Of a stretch of DNA of 64,000 nt, positions 22,240 to 34,400 are shown one piece after another. The notes under the pieces are model-generated. The model saw only the letters and a program-made list of their open reading frames with translations, searched no databases and was not told where the DNA came from. This DNA is from Lunularia cruciata. Its lineage: Eukaryota; Streptophyta; Marchantiopsida; Lunulariales; Lunulariaceae. Location of the stretch: positions 70,162,552-70,226,551 of the forward strand of contig OX419756.1 of the NCBI GenBank assembly GCA_948567375.1, in the 5' to 3' direction. A program made the translations under genes and the position numbers. Every line of letters begins with the position of its first letter. Positions within the stretch are counted from its first letter, which is position 1.

Positions 22240-22913
22240 TAAAGATGAAGGAAGGAGAGATGTGCTTGATGAAGAAGGAGATATTTGGAGCACAATAGCA
22301 AATTACATGCTTAGTTTCTAACATACTAACACTTAAGGAGTAATCCAAGCATCATGTTATGGAGAAGAAGAAGAACCACAAGGAGCAACTAAGTGCTAGG
22401 GATGAGGAGGTGGTGTCTCTCAAGTAGGAACTAAAGGTTCCTTGCAACCAAAGCCCCAAAGACAAACATGCTCTTAATGCAAAGGTGGAGAAAGCCCAAA
22501 TGCACATTGAGGAATTGAACTTAATTTTTAGTAGCCATGAAGATTGTCAGCAGATCTTCCATGTGCAAATCAAGTACAAAGTAGACATAGAACTATAGTC
22601 CATCAAAGATACCTTGGATGAAGAGTAGATCACAATAGTGGAGGACATTGTAAATTAGTTAAAAATGCAATTGAGAGAAGTGGTGCTAACCCAAGTTCAT
22701 CATGCAAACCTCGAAGAGTTGTATTTGGAAGTACATGCCATAAGAACAAAGAAGTATTCATTGGAGCAATTGGCCAAGTTAGACAAGATGCTACGGAAGC
22801 ACATTGGTGAAAATTTTGACAACATCCTATCCAAGGTCAGCCAAGGGCTAGAAGAATACAAGGAGCATGTAGATAAGCTTATTCTAAAATGCACGGGAGA
22901 AGATGCATTGTGA
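22240..22913 (+). pseudogene. Coiled-coil ORF remnant
   Basis: One frame with several stops (open from 22665 to 22913, 82 codons) reads charged, Lys/Glu-rich heptad-like sequence ending in LSKVSQGLEEYKEHVDKL. No family recognised. The arrangement resembles elements A/B: a coiled-coil ORF followed by about 780 non-coding bases ending in GGGTTGTCACA at 23691. Confidence 0.45.
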
Positions 22914-23895
22914 AGCCAAGTGGGTCAAGGAAGTAGAGACTTGTTGAACCCTTGTACATATGTAAGATAGATTACACCCTTGGAGTATGATCATTATGCC
23001 ATGGCCAATAAAGTGTATGTATGAATGAACCTCTATGTTGGAGATAGTATGATAAGAACCTCTATGATCCTTAATGTGTCTATGTCAATCTTGTGTATGA
23101 TTTGTGATTTTTGGATGGAGTAGTGGTGAGGAACTCAAAGTAAGAATGCAAGTGCTGAGGTGCAAGAAGGTAATCAGGCTTAATTGGGATGTTGGATCCC
23201 AGGGTGTTCTATAGTATCAAGGCAATATGTTAGCCGACCACAAGGGTTGTGAGTGTTATGAAGTACCACGGGTAACAAAAGCTCCTCTCGTCCCAAACTT
23301 GTAGTATAGTAGGGAGTATGCCTTTTAAAAAGGGTAGAATTTCCTCATTGGAACTATAGTAGGCACAATATAGGTGACTATGAGGGTATAGACCTTTGAG
23401 GCCAATGGCCTCCAATATAGACTGAACCATTATCTTCAAGAGCCAAGAGCCAAGACATCTTTTGTGAATGGGATTTATATATGTGGTTTTCTTTTCTATA
23501 TTGTGTTACGGTGAGTTGCAATACCCTCTTCTAGGAATGTCCCACCCAAGAAGATAAAGACATAATGATAGACAACTTATGACAAATTAGCACTAATTCC
23601 TTCATCACTAGCCATTTCCAAACCGTGTCCTTGTAGGAACGACCTATTTGTACTTATTATATTATTATTACATTGACATTGGGTTGTCACACCAATCAAT
23701 AAAAATTCCAATGATAACCCTCCATCTCACAAATCAGAATCAGATTGACTCCACCACCATTTGGCATTTGACATTATAGGAGTATCTCTCTACTCCTACA
23801 TTACCAAGATCACCAAATGAGATCAAACATCCTTTCTTAGCCAAAGCAATATGGGTATAAATATGAGTCCACCAATCTCTAAGACAACAAGCAAG
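22914..23895. other. Non-coding repeat remnant
   Basis: No gene seen. The motif GGGTTGTCACA ends at 23691, identical to the 3' terminus of elements A and B. Confidence 0.4.
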
Positions 23896-24400
23896 GGTGG
23901 ACCAATTAGCTAGGGCACTAATCTAGGAACCAAATGTTCAAGGTTCGAAACTTATTGTGTACAATCTTGAAAGGTGGGTTGATTTTGCCAAATGACTACC
24001 AAAACTAATCTAAACTAGATAACAGCATGCCAAGTTGGCTTGTTGATCCTTTTAGGTTTTTTTAGCATCTCTAATCAAAACCTATAAATGCCAAAATTCA
24101 ACCAATGTGCAATCTTAAAGAATGGGTTGAAGTTGGCTTGCTGACCCTTTTAGACTTTTGTAATCTCTCCAATCAAAACCTCTAAATGCCAAAATTCAAC
24201 CAATGTGCAATCTTGAAAGGTGGGTTGATGTTGCCAAATGACCAACAAAACTCATCTAAACTAGATAGCCTCATGCCAATAAGTTGGCTTGTTGGCTCCT
24301 CAAAACACCAAAATTCAACCAATGTGCAATCTTGAAGGATGGGTTGATTTTATCAAATGACTAACAAAAACTCATCTAAACTAGATAGCTTCATGCCAAT
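23896..24400 (+). repeat. SINE-like head followed by four imperfect tandem repeats
   Basis: At 23906-23918 TTAGCTAGGGCAC resembles a Pol III A box. At 23942-23952 GGTTCGAAACT resembles a B box, as in a tRNA-derived SINE head. A repeated body follows, with starts at about 23957, 24107, 24205 and 24324, each with an AATCTTGAAAGGTGGGTTGA-type opening. The unit lengths are uneven because of internal deletions. The A-B spacing (36) is shorter than in a tRNA. Confidence 0.45.
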
Positions 24401-27115
24401 AAGGTATTTTTAGCCTCTCTAACTTGTATCCTTGTGCCTCAAATTGTCAAATTATACCTTTCTTCTTGCCAAATCAAACCTTTTGCCAATCTAGAGAACC
24501 GCTAAGTCCTTTACTAAAATAGTCCAATGCCTCTAATTTGGGAGATGTAGAACTCTAAATCCCAATTTTGATCCCAATTTTGCACCTTGGTTCAACTTGC
24601 AAGCTCCAACCACCAATTCAACTCCTCATTCTTAAATTACATTCTCTAATCAATCAAATCCTACTTACACTCAATCTCAAATTGACCTCAATTTCATGAG
24701 ATTTAGATAATATTTTGCACAACATTAGCCTAATTGTTAAAATTTGTAGCAATTTCCATAACATTTCTACACATGATCCACTCAACTAAAATATAAATTG
24801 AGTAATAACAATCATGGATTACAATGATCCTACCAAGCGTATAGATACCACCAATGCCTACAATTCTTGCATCTAATTTTTTTCTCTCTCTCACTTCTCA
24901 ATCATAATCAGGTCACTCAGATCAATTAGATGGTCACACTCTCAACTCAAATAGAGATGCAACTCTCAACTCCATAAACTACAATCAATGGGCTCTGATT
25001 ATATAGCTAAGTTGCATCCACTCTAGCTAAGAGACTTTATGTAATACTCATTGACTCTACACATCAAAGACAAGAGCTTAAAGGCTCACCATCAAAGAAG
25101 TGAGTTCTTTGGAGCTACAATTTGAATGTATACACCTCTAGATTTGACCTAAAATCTAACCCTTATGATGCCACATATGGCCCATCTGACAATCTACCTA
25201 ATGGTGAAAATAATAGCTCTAAAAATATGATCAAGATCCCTACCACAAAATTATGGCCACCATTAAGTAGTTTCTAAGCAATTATTGATATAACTTTGAC
25301 TGCTAAGACTAACACTCTAACATCCAACCAAACTAGCTTTGCCATTACAAATATCATGACACCCTTAAAATGTGTTTTTATACCTTGAAAATGATAGCAT
25401 TGGTAAAAAATGAATAACCTTATATTTGAGAAATACATCAACAAATTAATCACCTCACTTAAGCATTGGAAGCCCAAAATGTGGAGTTACATGTTAAGCA
25501 AAATAGAATTATGCCTATTTTTTCAAGCTTAAACCATTCAATAAGTAAACAATTGGAAGTAAAGTGAAGAATTTTCTTCTTGATTTTGAGCATCATTTGT
25601 GTGCTACCAATATGCAATAAGATTAATATTTTTTTTTGCTACAAGCTAGCTAAAAGGAATCATAAATTCTTGGTAGAGGTATCAAGAATATCCTCACATC
25701 TTGATTACAACTTGTCAATATAGCAAGAACAATACAACATCTTCTTAAGGCAAATTGGTTTGGTGAAGAGCTATGCTACTTACTTTCAAATTGTATTTAT
25801 GTTGATTTTAGATTAACAAAAATAGAAACAATAGATCATTTTATATATGACTTTTGATACCTTGCACAAATATGGAGGATAGTTATGCAAAAACTAGAGC
25901 AACTAAAAGAAGCAGTGTAGATGGTTGAGAGATGTGATTCTATTATCTTTTCAACACTTATGTATCCAAAACCTCAACAATTAGTACAAAAAAGCAATTC
26001 CCATGGAGATTAGTACAATCCAATGTAAATTGCTTTTGGATGTTAATGAAAAAAGATGCTTCTATTGTGATGCTATTGAATGCTATTAAAAATAGAAGAT
26101 GTTGTATTATCTATAACTTGGATGACAAAATTAAGATTCTCCAAATTATATGAGACAAATTGGTAAATTGCACAAGCAAAATAATGGGGAGTTTTCAATG
26201 ATAAAATAGATGATTCTTATATTGTTTGAAAATTTGGATTAAATCTTTAAATCTCCACATTAATGAGAAAATGGACTAACTTTACAAGCTAAATTTGTAG
26301 AATAGTTGATTTTATCATTAGAATACCAATACTTAGTTAGACCAATCAAGAGCTTGACAACTAAAAGTATTCTCCCAATGGTTCTAAAGATTTAGAAGAT
26401 GAGAGTTAGATATGCATCAATTAATTGTATCTTCATGATATCATTTGGCTATAATACTTTGGTGGATGAGGTTAGTTTACAAAATTGCATACCAATACAA
26501 TTTGCAGAGGAGATTAGGATTTTTCATCAATAGGTGGTGTTTAGTTATGATGGTTGGTAGAAAAGAACACTTCAAGGATTCTTAATTTAATATTTCTTAA
26601 TTTTGAACAAGATAGAAGGAGTTGATGACATCCATAGTTACATCTTTGTATAATGTTATCATTCTAGGATAACCTTTGAATTTCATTAGTATGTTGCTAA
26701 AGTTGATTGAGTAAAACAAATCCAAGAGACTATACAAGGTAACAATCCTATAATAAGGAAATTTAGTACCTTTGGTAAAGACATCTTTTCTTACAATGAT
26801 ATACAAGGCTTTTGCAAGCTTTAGTTAGAAATTTATATATTTGTAGGTACATGTTATTATATCACTCACCAATCTCCTAAGCAAGGATGCTAATTTCAAT
26901 GACATCATAGTGAGAAGGTTGCTGATCAATAACTCAAGGACTTGTTGTAAACTTTTATATTCCTACATCCATTTGATCTTAAGTTACCTTGTGAAGATAA
27001 ACTTGAAGGTTATAACTTTATTATTGGAGCAATACCCAAAGAAATAGTTCTAGATGGCTTAAGTACAATTGGCTTTACCTTGAGGTAAATTAATTTTATA
27101 AATATGTATATTTGA
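24401..27115. other. A/T-rich region without recognisable genes
   Basis: Only short chance frames on both strands. The base composition and texture suggest very old, deaminated repeats. Confidence 0.4.
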
Positions 27116-27533
27116 GAGTTCTTGGATCCCTAGCTCCTTTTACATTTTAGCTCCTCTTAGATTTTTCTATAGTCTAAGGATAATGTATATAAAATAATTA
27201 CTCCTTTATGTTGTTCTTGGGTCAAAGTACATCATGTGTGTGTATTCTCATGAGCTTGGATATTCTTGTAGACTTTTTATTTTAGTACTTTTTTTTCCTA
27301 GCTCAACAATTACTCCAATAGTTGATAACTTTTGTTCAAAAACTTCATAATTATAAAAGGAGACAAGTGCTTATTATGTTTTCATTTTCAGTTATCTCTC
27401 TAGAGAGCAATACATTAGGTCTTGGAAGTAACTTAGTTTTTTAGCCTTGGAGAGTATGATATAATTCATTTCCATACATTCTTATGTCATGTTGCATTGC
27501 CTTAATAACCATCAAAGATTTATTATAAATGAG
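27116..27533 (+). repeat. LTR-like repeat, copy 2 (homologous to 21739-22163)
   Basis: It aligns collinearly with copy 1 (for example both have TTCTATAGTC, ATGAG..TGGATATTC, AGTTATCTCTCT / AACTATCTCTCT, CCTTGGAG..AGTATGATA). Many C-to-T and G-to-A differences are concentrated in this copy. Confidence 0.55.
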
Positions 27534-27589
27534 TAACATGGCAACTTATAAGTCAAACTAAATGTACCTAATATATTTTAGAAGATATA

Positions 27590-27990
27590 ATTTATGCTTC
27601 TATCAACAAGCCCAACTTATCCTTCTAACCGTAGATTTTACTTGCAACAACTCCAATCAAGCAAGCATTAGATACTCTCACTTTTCTTAATAGGGGCCAA
27701 GATCCCTTATATCTAACTTTGAGTTACTTCTACTTTATTATGAATCTTATCCTTTTGCCAAAAGCCAAAGCTCCCATTCTTATCACTCAGCCAAATCTTT
27801 TTTATTTATTCACATGAATCATTTTGATTTATCTTTTGAAGTTGGTGATAAATTTATTCTCCCTATACATAATTTTCTTTTAACCCTAATACTCAAGTTC
27901 ATAAAGTTACTCCCACTTGGATTGATCCCTTCTATATTCTTAAAGTTATATGTCTTGTTATTTATAAACTTACTTTACAGCAAATATATA
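27590..27990 (+). pseudogene. Ty3/gypsy integrase C-terminus, highly decayed
   Basis: FEVGDKFILP (about 27835-27865) and, after a frameshift, PTWIDPFYILKVI (about 27913-27952) match the pattern GDxVLL...lpRWIGPFxIlkvv at the end of Ty3/gypsy integrases. Confidence 0.55.
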
Positions 27991-30230
27991 TAAGGTACTT
28001 AAGAACTTCTTAGAGATAAATTGTGCTAGTAAGTTACTTGAGAAAATTCATGTAGCTTGGACAGTAAGATGTTGAAGAACCTTCATAGGATTGACTAACC
28101 TTACTATTGAAGTACTAACAGATAAATTTGCTAAAATGTAAACTTCCTCCACTTATATTGGAAAATCTTTTGTATTTGGAGTATATTGCAAACATTATTT
28201 GTCCATAATTTCACCAAGAAGGAACAAATAGATAGGAAAGAGAATCTTCTCCTTTTTATCTTCTCTAATAATTTTTTCATACTCTTGTCTTTTACAAAAA
28301 GCCTGCATGATTATTTTATGGTTAAAGAAAAGAGGTAATTATGATTGAGAAAAGAAGTTCATCTACAAATAAAGAAGAAAGGATTGCTTACTAATGAGAA
28401 ACTATTGAGAGAGAAATATTTTATAATTGAGAGGAGAGGGCTTTTGGCTGAGGAACAAGGATCTAACAAGGATTGTCCTGATTGGAGAAGAACAATTTAA
28501 GGACCTCTCTATGTTTAAATCCTTTTAGTACATAGGAGAGAAAAATGCCTAAGCATTCCATAATAATAAAGAAAATATCTGTTTCTAACAATACATAGAT
28601 TTTCACCATCAAACAAAAGAGATTTATTTGTTATAAATTTTGATTTACAATCAAGTTAAATGAGTCAAAGGAACCTTAAACTATCCTTGAGGAGGAGAGA
28701 AAAGAGAAAAAGAATAATGAACCTTTATATGGGTGGAGATGCTTGTGTGTCTCCACCCTTGTATGTTAAGAGTTAAGATGTGAGGTTTCAATCATTGAGG
28801 AAGAAATATACATTATGATCAGCAATTCTTTTATAGTTAAATTCAAAAGATCTAAGGAAGAATTCTATGATATAGGAATTCTAACCATTAAGATAGATAG
28901 ATAGATAGATGAAGGAGATAAAGAAACAAGAGTCTATCAAGAGTAAATTTCATGATATAATTCTCTATCATGAACTAATTTATGCTTGAGAAATTGGGAG
29001 TCTTTTAACAAAATAATTCATCGATTATTGGTGAGGTGTAAAAGTCATCTATTAATGTAAGAAGGATTTCTTTTGTTTGTGATAAAGAAAAAAAATTTAA
29101 CATAAAATAACAAAAGATGAAGAGCCTTGTATTAGTTATCTATTAAGATAAGAAGGACTCTTTTTTTTTAAGACAAAGTTTGTTATCTTTAAAATAACAA
29201 TTGATAAAGAGACTTGTATAAAAAATATGTTGTTGATACAATGAGGTCTAATATTTGAGTAAGCGAGATTTTGTATTGGAATTGGTTCTTTCATCCCTTG
29301 TAAATGAGAGATCAAGGAAGCTTTCCTCACAAGGCATACCGGATTATAACTATTAGCATGCTTTCAAATGGTATAGCGAATTAGAAGTGATTATCAGTAG
29401 ACTAATTTAGACATAATGGCAGATTGTCTATGAATATGCACTCCTAGTTTTTCTGGAAAGGTAATTTATTTCTGAATAGTTAGAATATATAAATTACAAT
29501 ACCACCTTTTAATTTGTAGGCTTGTTGCTACAATTAGTATACTAAGCTTTTCTAATACACCTAGCCTACAAATTCGTTGGTTGATGTGAAAGATCTAACA
29601 AATATTGATCCAGTAACCTTTAGTAAGTTTTATGATATTTGATGAAAGTTAGAACAAAGACTATATTTTCCACAATCATAAAATCCAAACTATGATAGAA
29701 GGAGTGTTTAGGAAGATTCCATAAGATTTCAATATGTATAGCTTCACCTTGAAAATAACAAGTTGCTAACCTTCCTTTGTTAAACTCTCTAGTACTAAAA
29801 ACTCCTTAAATTTTTCTTCATATGAATTTTGGTTATGGATTCCTTGTATTACCTTTTTTATACTTTTTACTATATGTATGTATATATGCATAATTCATGT
29901 TTGTGCATTTATATCATTTCCATTTTCTCCGTTAACTGACGTTAAAGGTTCTGAACATGAATTCATGAAGGAATGATACTAAAAAGTTTTAAACGATACA
30001 ATTATATGTTCAGAGTAGTACATATGCCTTTATCAACTTGCAATTAGAGTGGACTATTTTAGACCTCTGAGTTAAACCAACTAGTTGATGACTGTACTAT
30101 CGGGAGACGTCTAACATCTTCGTTTCCTTGTCTTAAATTTTTCTAACAGAAAGAGAGCGCCTCGCTTTTGTTGTTGGCAACATTTATCTTTACTTTGGTT
30201 CTTACATTGTCTATTCTAATGTTTTCATCC
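27991..30230. other. A/T-rich intergenic region
   Basis: No gene recognised. A short GATA-type microsatellite (about 28891-28911) is present. Confidence 0.4.
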
Positions 30231-30272
30231 GCAAGAATACCCCATCAACAGGAAGTTGATGGGGTATACTTG
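30231..30272. repeat. Short hairpin, 19-bp stem
   Basis: GCAAG-A-ATACCCCATCAAC pairs with GTTGATGGGGTAT-A-CTTGC across a 5-base loop. There are 18 paired bases with a single A/A mismatch. It lies about 1.2 kb upstream of HisRS. Confidence 0.8.
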
Positions 30273-31456
30273 CTTGTGTAGCAAATTTGGTTTTGGCTGT
30301 TAGTGGATGAAGATGGTAAAAGAAGATACTTGTTCAATTATATGTTATGTTAGCTAGTTAGCATGTTGCTAAATTTTATATAGTATATTTGATGATACAA
30401 AAATAAATAAACCTAGATCCGGATAGAAGTGGAAAATATTTACTTGTACGAATTTTTATCAAAATAGAAATGTCATAAATAATACCATAGTTCTAAAGTA
30501 GATAAATTTGGGCCCTACTATGATTTGATTTCCTGATAGTAACGAGCTTGATTAATTTTGATAGAGCTTAGTGCATCACTAATATGAGGAGCTCTTTACC
30601 AAAACACATATAGCTGACATACAGTTCATTGGATCAAGAGTTTAAACTCACTAGTGGAAAATAACCAGTAAACACGTCGAACGTTGCATTCTTAGCCTAT
30701 AAAGTTGCATTCATGTTTGGTCTAGAATCCCGTAGACTAAGAAAATTTGATCAAGGTGGAATCAAATAACGCGCATATTTTACAAGACAGAAGAACCACA
30801 AGTAAAATACACCAAATTTGAAATATTTTTAATTCCAGAATACTATTATGATTGAGTTATTAAGTATATTTATAATATGTGTAATGAAAATTGTAACTTT
30901 TTCTATAACAGTGCATCCAATTCTCATACATCTGACTATTTTATCACTATAAAGAAATAAGCCTTTTTGAATGGTTCAAAATTTGTGGGCGAGTCTATTA
31001 GTAGTGTCAGGCACTCTCATTTCAGAATATACATGTTATTAAGTTTTGATGGACAAACCCACGTACAGAAGATTTCAATCGGACAATTATCTCCCGTATC
31101 CTGATAATTATTAACTGTGGAAATTGGGCTTTCGCAGAAATCTGCTACACAAGACACGAAGGGATGCCATCGCTTCTCAGTTGACAAATGAGGGTCTCCC
31201 TCATATGGTTATCGCTAATAAGCAGTGAGTTACTTTGGGGTCTGGAGTAGTTCTTTAAAGTAAACAAGTTTCCAGTTCGCATTAAGAACATCGCCACTTA
31301 AGGTAAGGGTAAGCAACCCGCAAACCCGTGTTTCCGGTGAAGAGGAGATAACTAGCATACGACAAGCATCCTCTTCCCGGACGAGAGAAGCAATCTCATG
31401 ATCGGAGGAGTTGAAGTTGGAACCTGCAGCTTGAATTTGAGCCTTGGAGTTCCGCC
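30273..31456. other. Upstream region of the HisRS gene
   Basis: It becomes less A/T-rich from about 31100. The promoter and 5' UTR presumably lie here, but I cannot place a TATA box with confidence. Confidence 0.35.
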
Positions 31457-34400
31457 ATGCATTCCTGCGGGCTCGTGCTCAATCCTCCTTGCTCCAACAG
31501 GGGAACAACGCTGAGTCAGTGCATTATGATGCTTTCGAGGGGAAGCGCCACGCTTTCAAGCCATAGAGCTCTTTGTCGTCGATGGAAGGACGAAATAGTA
31601 GCTGGACCTGCAGTGAGGAATTGCGTGCAGCAGAGAGATGAAATTCGTAGGAGGTTTTCTGGTTCCAGGGCAAGTAGCAGCGGAATCGATAGCTATGCTG
31701 GTGGAGTCGTCAGCTCAGGAGGATTGCGGGCAATTTGTGGTGCAAGTGGAATTGACACAGGGAGGAATTTCGGAGTGCGAAAGGATCTCTACGCGGAATG
31801 CAGCAGGTCAAGAAATTTTTGTGCATTTGCCACCACTCAAGAAGGAACAAGAGGTCCCTCTCAGGCTGGTCCCTCTATCTCTGATGGTGGTGTTATTGAC
31901 ACAGCTCCACCTCGTGGAACCCGGGATTTCCCACCAGAAGATATGCGTTTACGCACATGGCTTTTCAACAAATTCCGCGAGGTAAGAGTGCCAGGAGTGG
32001 AACATCTGAATCTGTTTTTATCGTCCACTTACTCAGGTGGAATTGATTCTGTTTTCAACTTATGTGGCTTACACATCTGAAGCGTAGAATATGAACACAC
32101 CTGTAAACTGTGCCTGTTTATTACATTATGTTCCCATTCAAGGAGAGCGGTTGTACGATTTATGGACGTACATGTCTGTAAAGGTATCCAGGCTCTTTGG
32201 CTTTGAAGAAATTGACTTTCCGGTGCTCGAGTCTGAAGAACTTTATATTCGTAAAGCTGGGGAAGAGATTACTCAACAGGTCCGTATGTGAACCACTTGA
32301 TAATTTTCTTTTGAACTATGTATGTTTATTTAACCTTCTGCTGACCTGAATAGATTTCTTCTCATTGTTTGTTGGAGCACATTGCGAAAGCATGTAAGAG
32401 TTTCTCTGTTGTTATTTGCCGTGAGAAGTCCTAAAACGAACATAGCGAGATACAGACTTTTTTTTTAGATGTGAGCAGTTTCCATCAGTTCAGGCCGCAC
32501 AGTACACTTTAGCTGCACTGGAACAGCTCTGTATGTTATTGAATTTCCCATGATGGATATACTGGTGTTAAATTGTAGGATAGAGTACTTTGGGGAATGC
32601 AAGTTCTTTACCACTTTTCATGCTTGGATTGAGTCCATTAATTGCTCCAATTTCGGGTCGCTTTCTTTCCTTGACCAGACTGTTCAGTACCTCATTTTTG
32701 GAATCCATCGTGTGTTGGAATTATTTCTCTCTTAACTCAATGGATTTGGAGTTCTACTTTGCTGATGGTAAAGTTCTTTCGTTGGGTAAGCTGGTTGGCA
32801 GCTCTACAACTTCGAGGATAAGGGCGGCCGCAAAGTTACGCTGCGTCCAGAGCTGACCCCATCCTTAGCACGCCTTGTACTTCAGAAAGGGTCCGTAATC
32901 ACTTTTCATTGTAGAATTAACCTGAATAGTAATTCATTGTGGATATATGATAACAGATAGCTTTTCTTTGCTGCTGTTTATGCTACGAAAGATGTAGGGA
33001 GATAAGTGCCTAATCTGCACTCTAGGATTGTACCTGTTTTCACTCCGATATGTAAGAATGTTCTATGCACACTCTATGCGACCTCATCAAAGCTCTTATG
33101 ATTATCATTATGCAGGAAGTCAGCGTCTTTGCCACTTAAGTGGTTTGCAATTGGGCAATGCTGGCGATATGAGAGGATGACCAGAGGGCGGAGACGTGAA
33201 CATTACCAGTGGAACATGGACATTATTGGCGTCCATGGTGTTGAGGAAAGTACCGTCAAAACAGAACCTCATACATCACGGAACATTCGTGTCAATGCTA
33301 CACTTCAATGCTTTTCTTTCCGCAAAAAATCGCCAGAGAACATGAAAAAAGAATTTCGCGTTTTTTAGCTTATTCAACTCAATTCAACTTGAATAATTTT
33401 AACAGGCAGAGGCAGAACTTCTTTCTGCGATAGTCACTTTCTTCTCCGGGCTGGGCATCACGTCCAAGGACGTGGGTATAAAAGTCTCTAACCGCAAGGT
33501 GGGTTTACCTCCTCAACTACTCGTCTTCTCTTGTTTCTCGTCTGTCTTCCATTAGGATGGGCTTGAGTCGGGTCATGAGAATAAGATCTACTCAACTAGC
33601 ACACAGTCTCCTTACTGAAAAGCCCTATCAAAACTTCCACGATTATATCTGCTCATTAATCTCATCAAGTAGATGGCCGATGAGACAATCTGCTGATTGA
33701 TCAGAAACCTCATTGGACATCCATCCACACGGTGCTCACTTTGGACTCTTAGAGTTTCAGAGCAACCTATTATGCCGCTTATGTTCTCCTCGTTTATTTT
33801 TGTGCAGGTTTTGCAAGAGGTTCTGGGGCGCAGTGTTATTCCCGAAAACTCATTTGCGGCTGTGTGCGTGATTGTGGACAAGGTTAGTGTGATCAAAGTT
33901 ACCAGCTCTTGTCTTTATGTTTCGTGTAGGAAGGCTGATTGGGTCATCTTGGCTTGCTTCTTGTTGAACATGGCTCTGTCTCTTGCATAGATCGAGAAGA
34001 TACCTAGAGCAGAGGTTGAGAAAGAGCTGGCAGCTCTTGGACTTCCCGTGGAAGCAGTTGACACGATTTTGAAGGCTCTTACATTGCGATCACTTGATGC
34101 CCTTGAAGGTACTCTAAATTATAGTTATGGAGTGCCTCAGTACCAGGGGCTAACAACTTCCGATGGAAATTTATCCTTGGAACATGAGGACAATCGATAT
34201 TCATTTTGTTCACAATTGATTTCCTCTCATTTTCTATCTTGAGATAGGGCATTTTATTTACACCTTTCCATTATTCTGCTTGCCTTTTTACTAGAACCTG
34301 GTGATGGAACGCTGTGTTAGCCGCGTGACTTGTTACGATGTTTGTAAGCAGGACTAAAGTAACGTTCATGTAGATTTTCAGGAGCAGTTCCAGACGCGAA

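Noticed and set aside
21495-23691. A complete element with TSDs
   Set aside because: Flanks GGTAC and CCAAT do not match, so no boundary claim is made.
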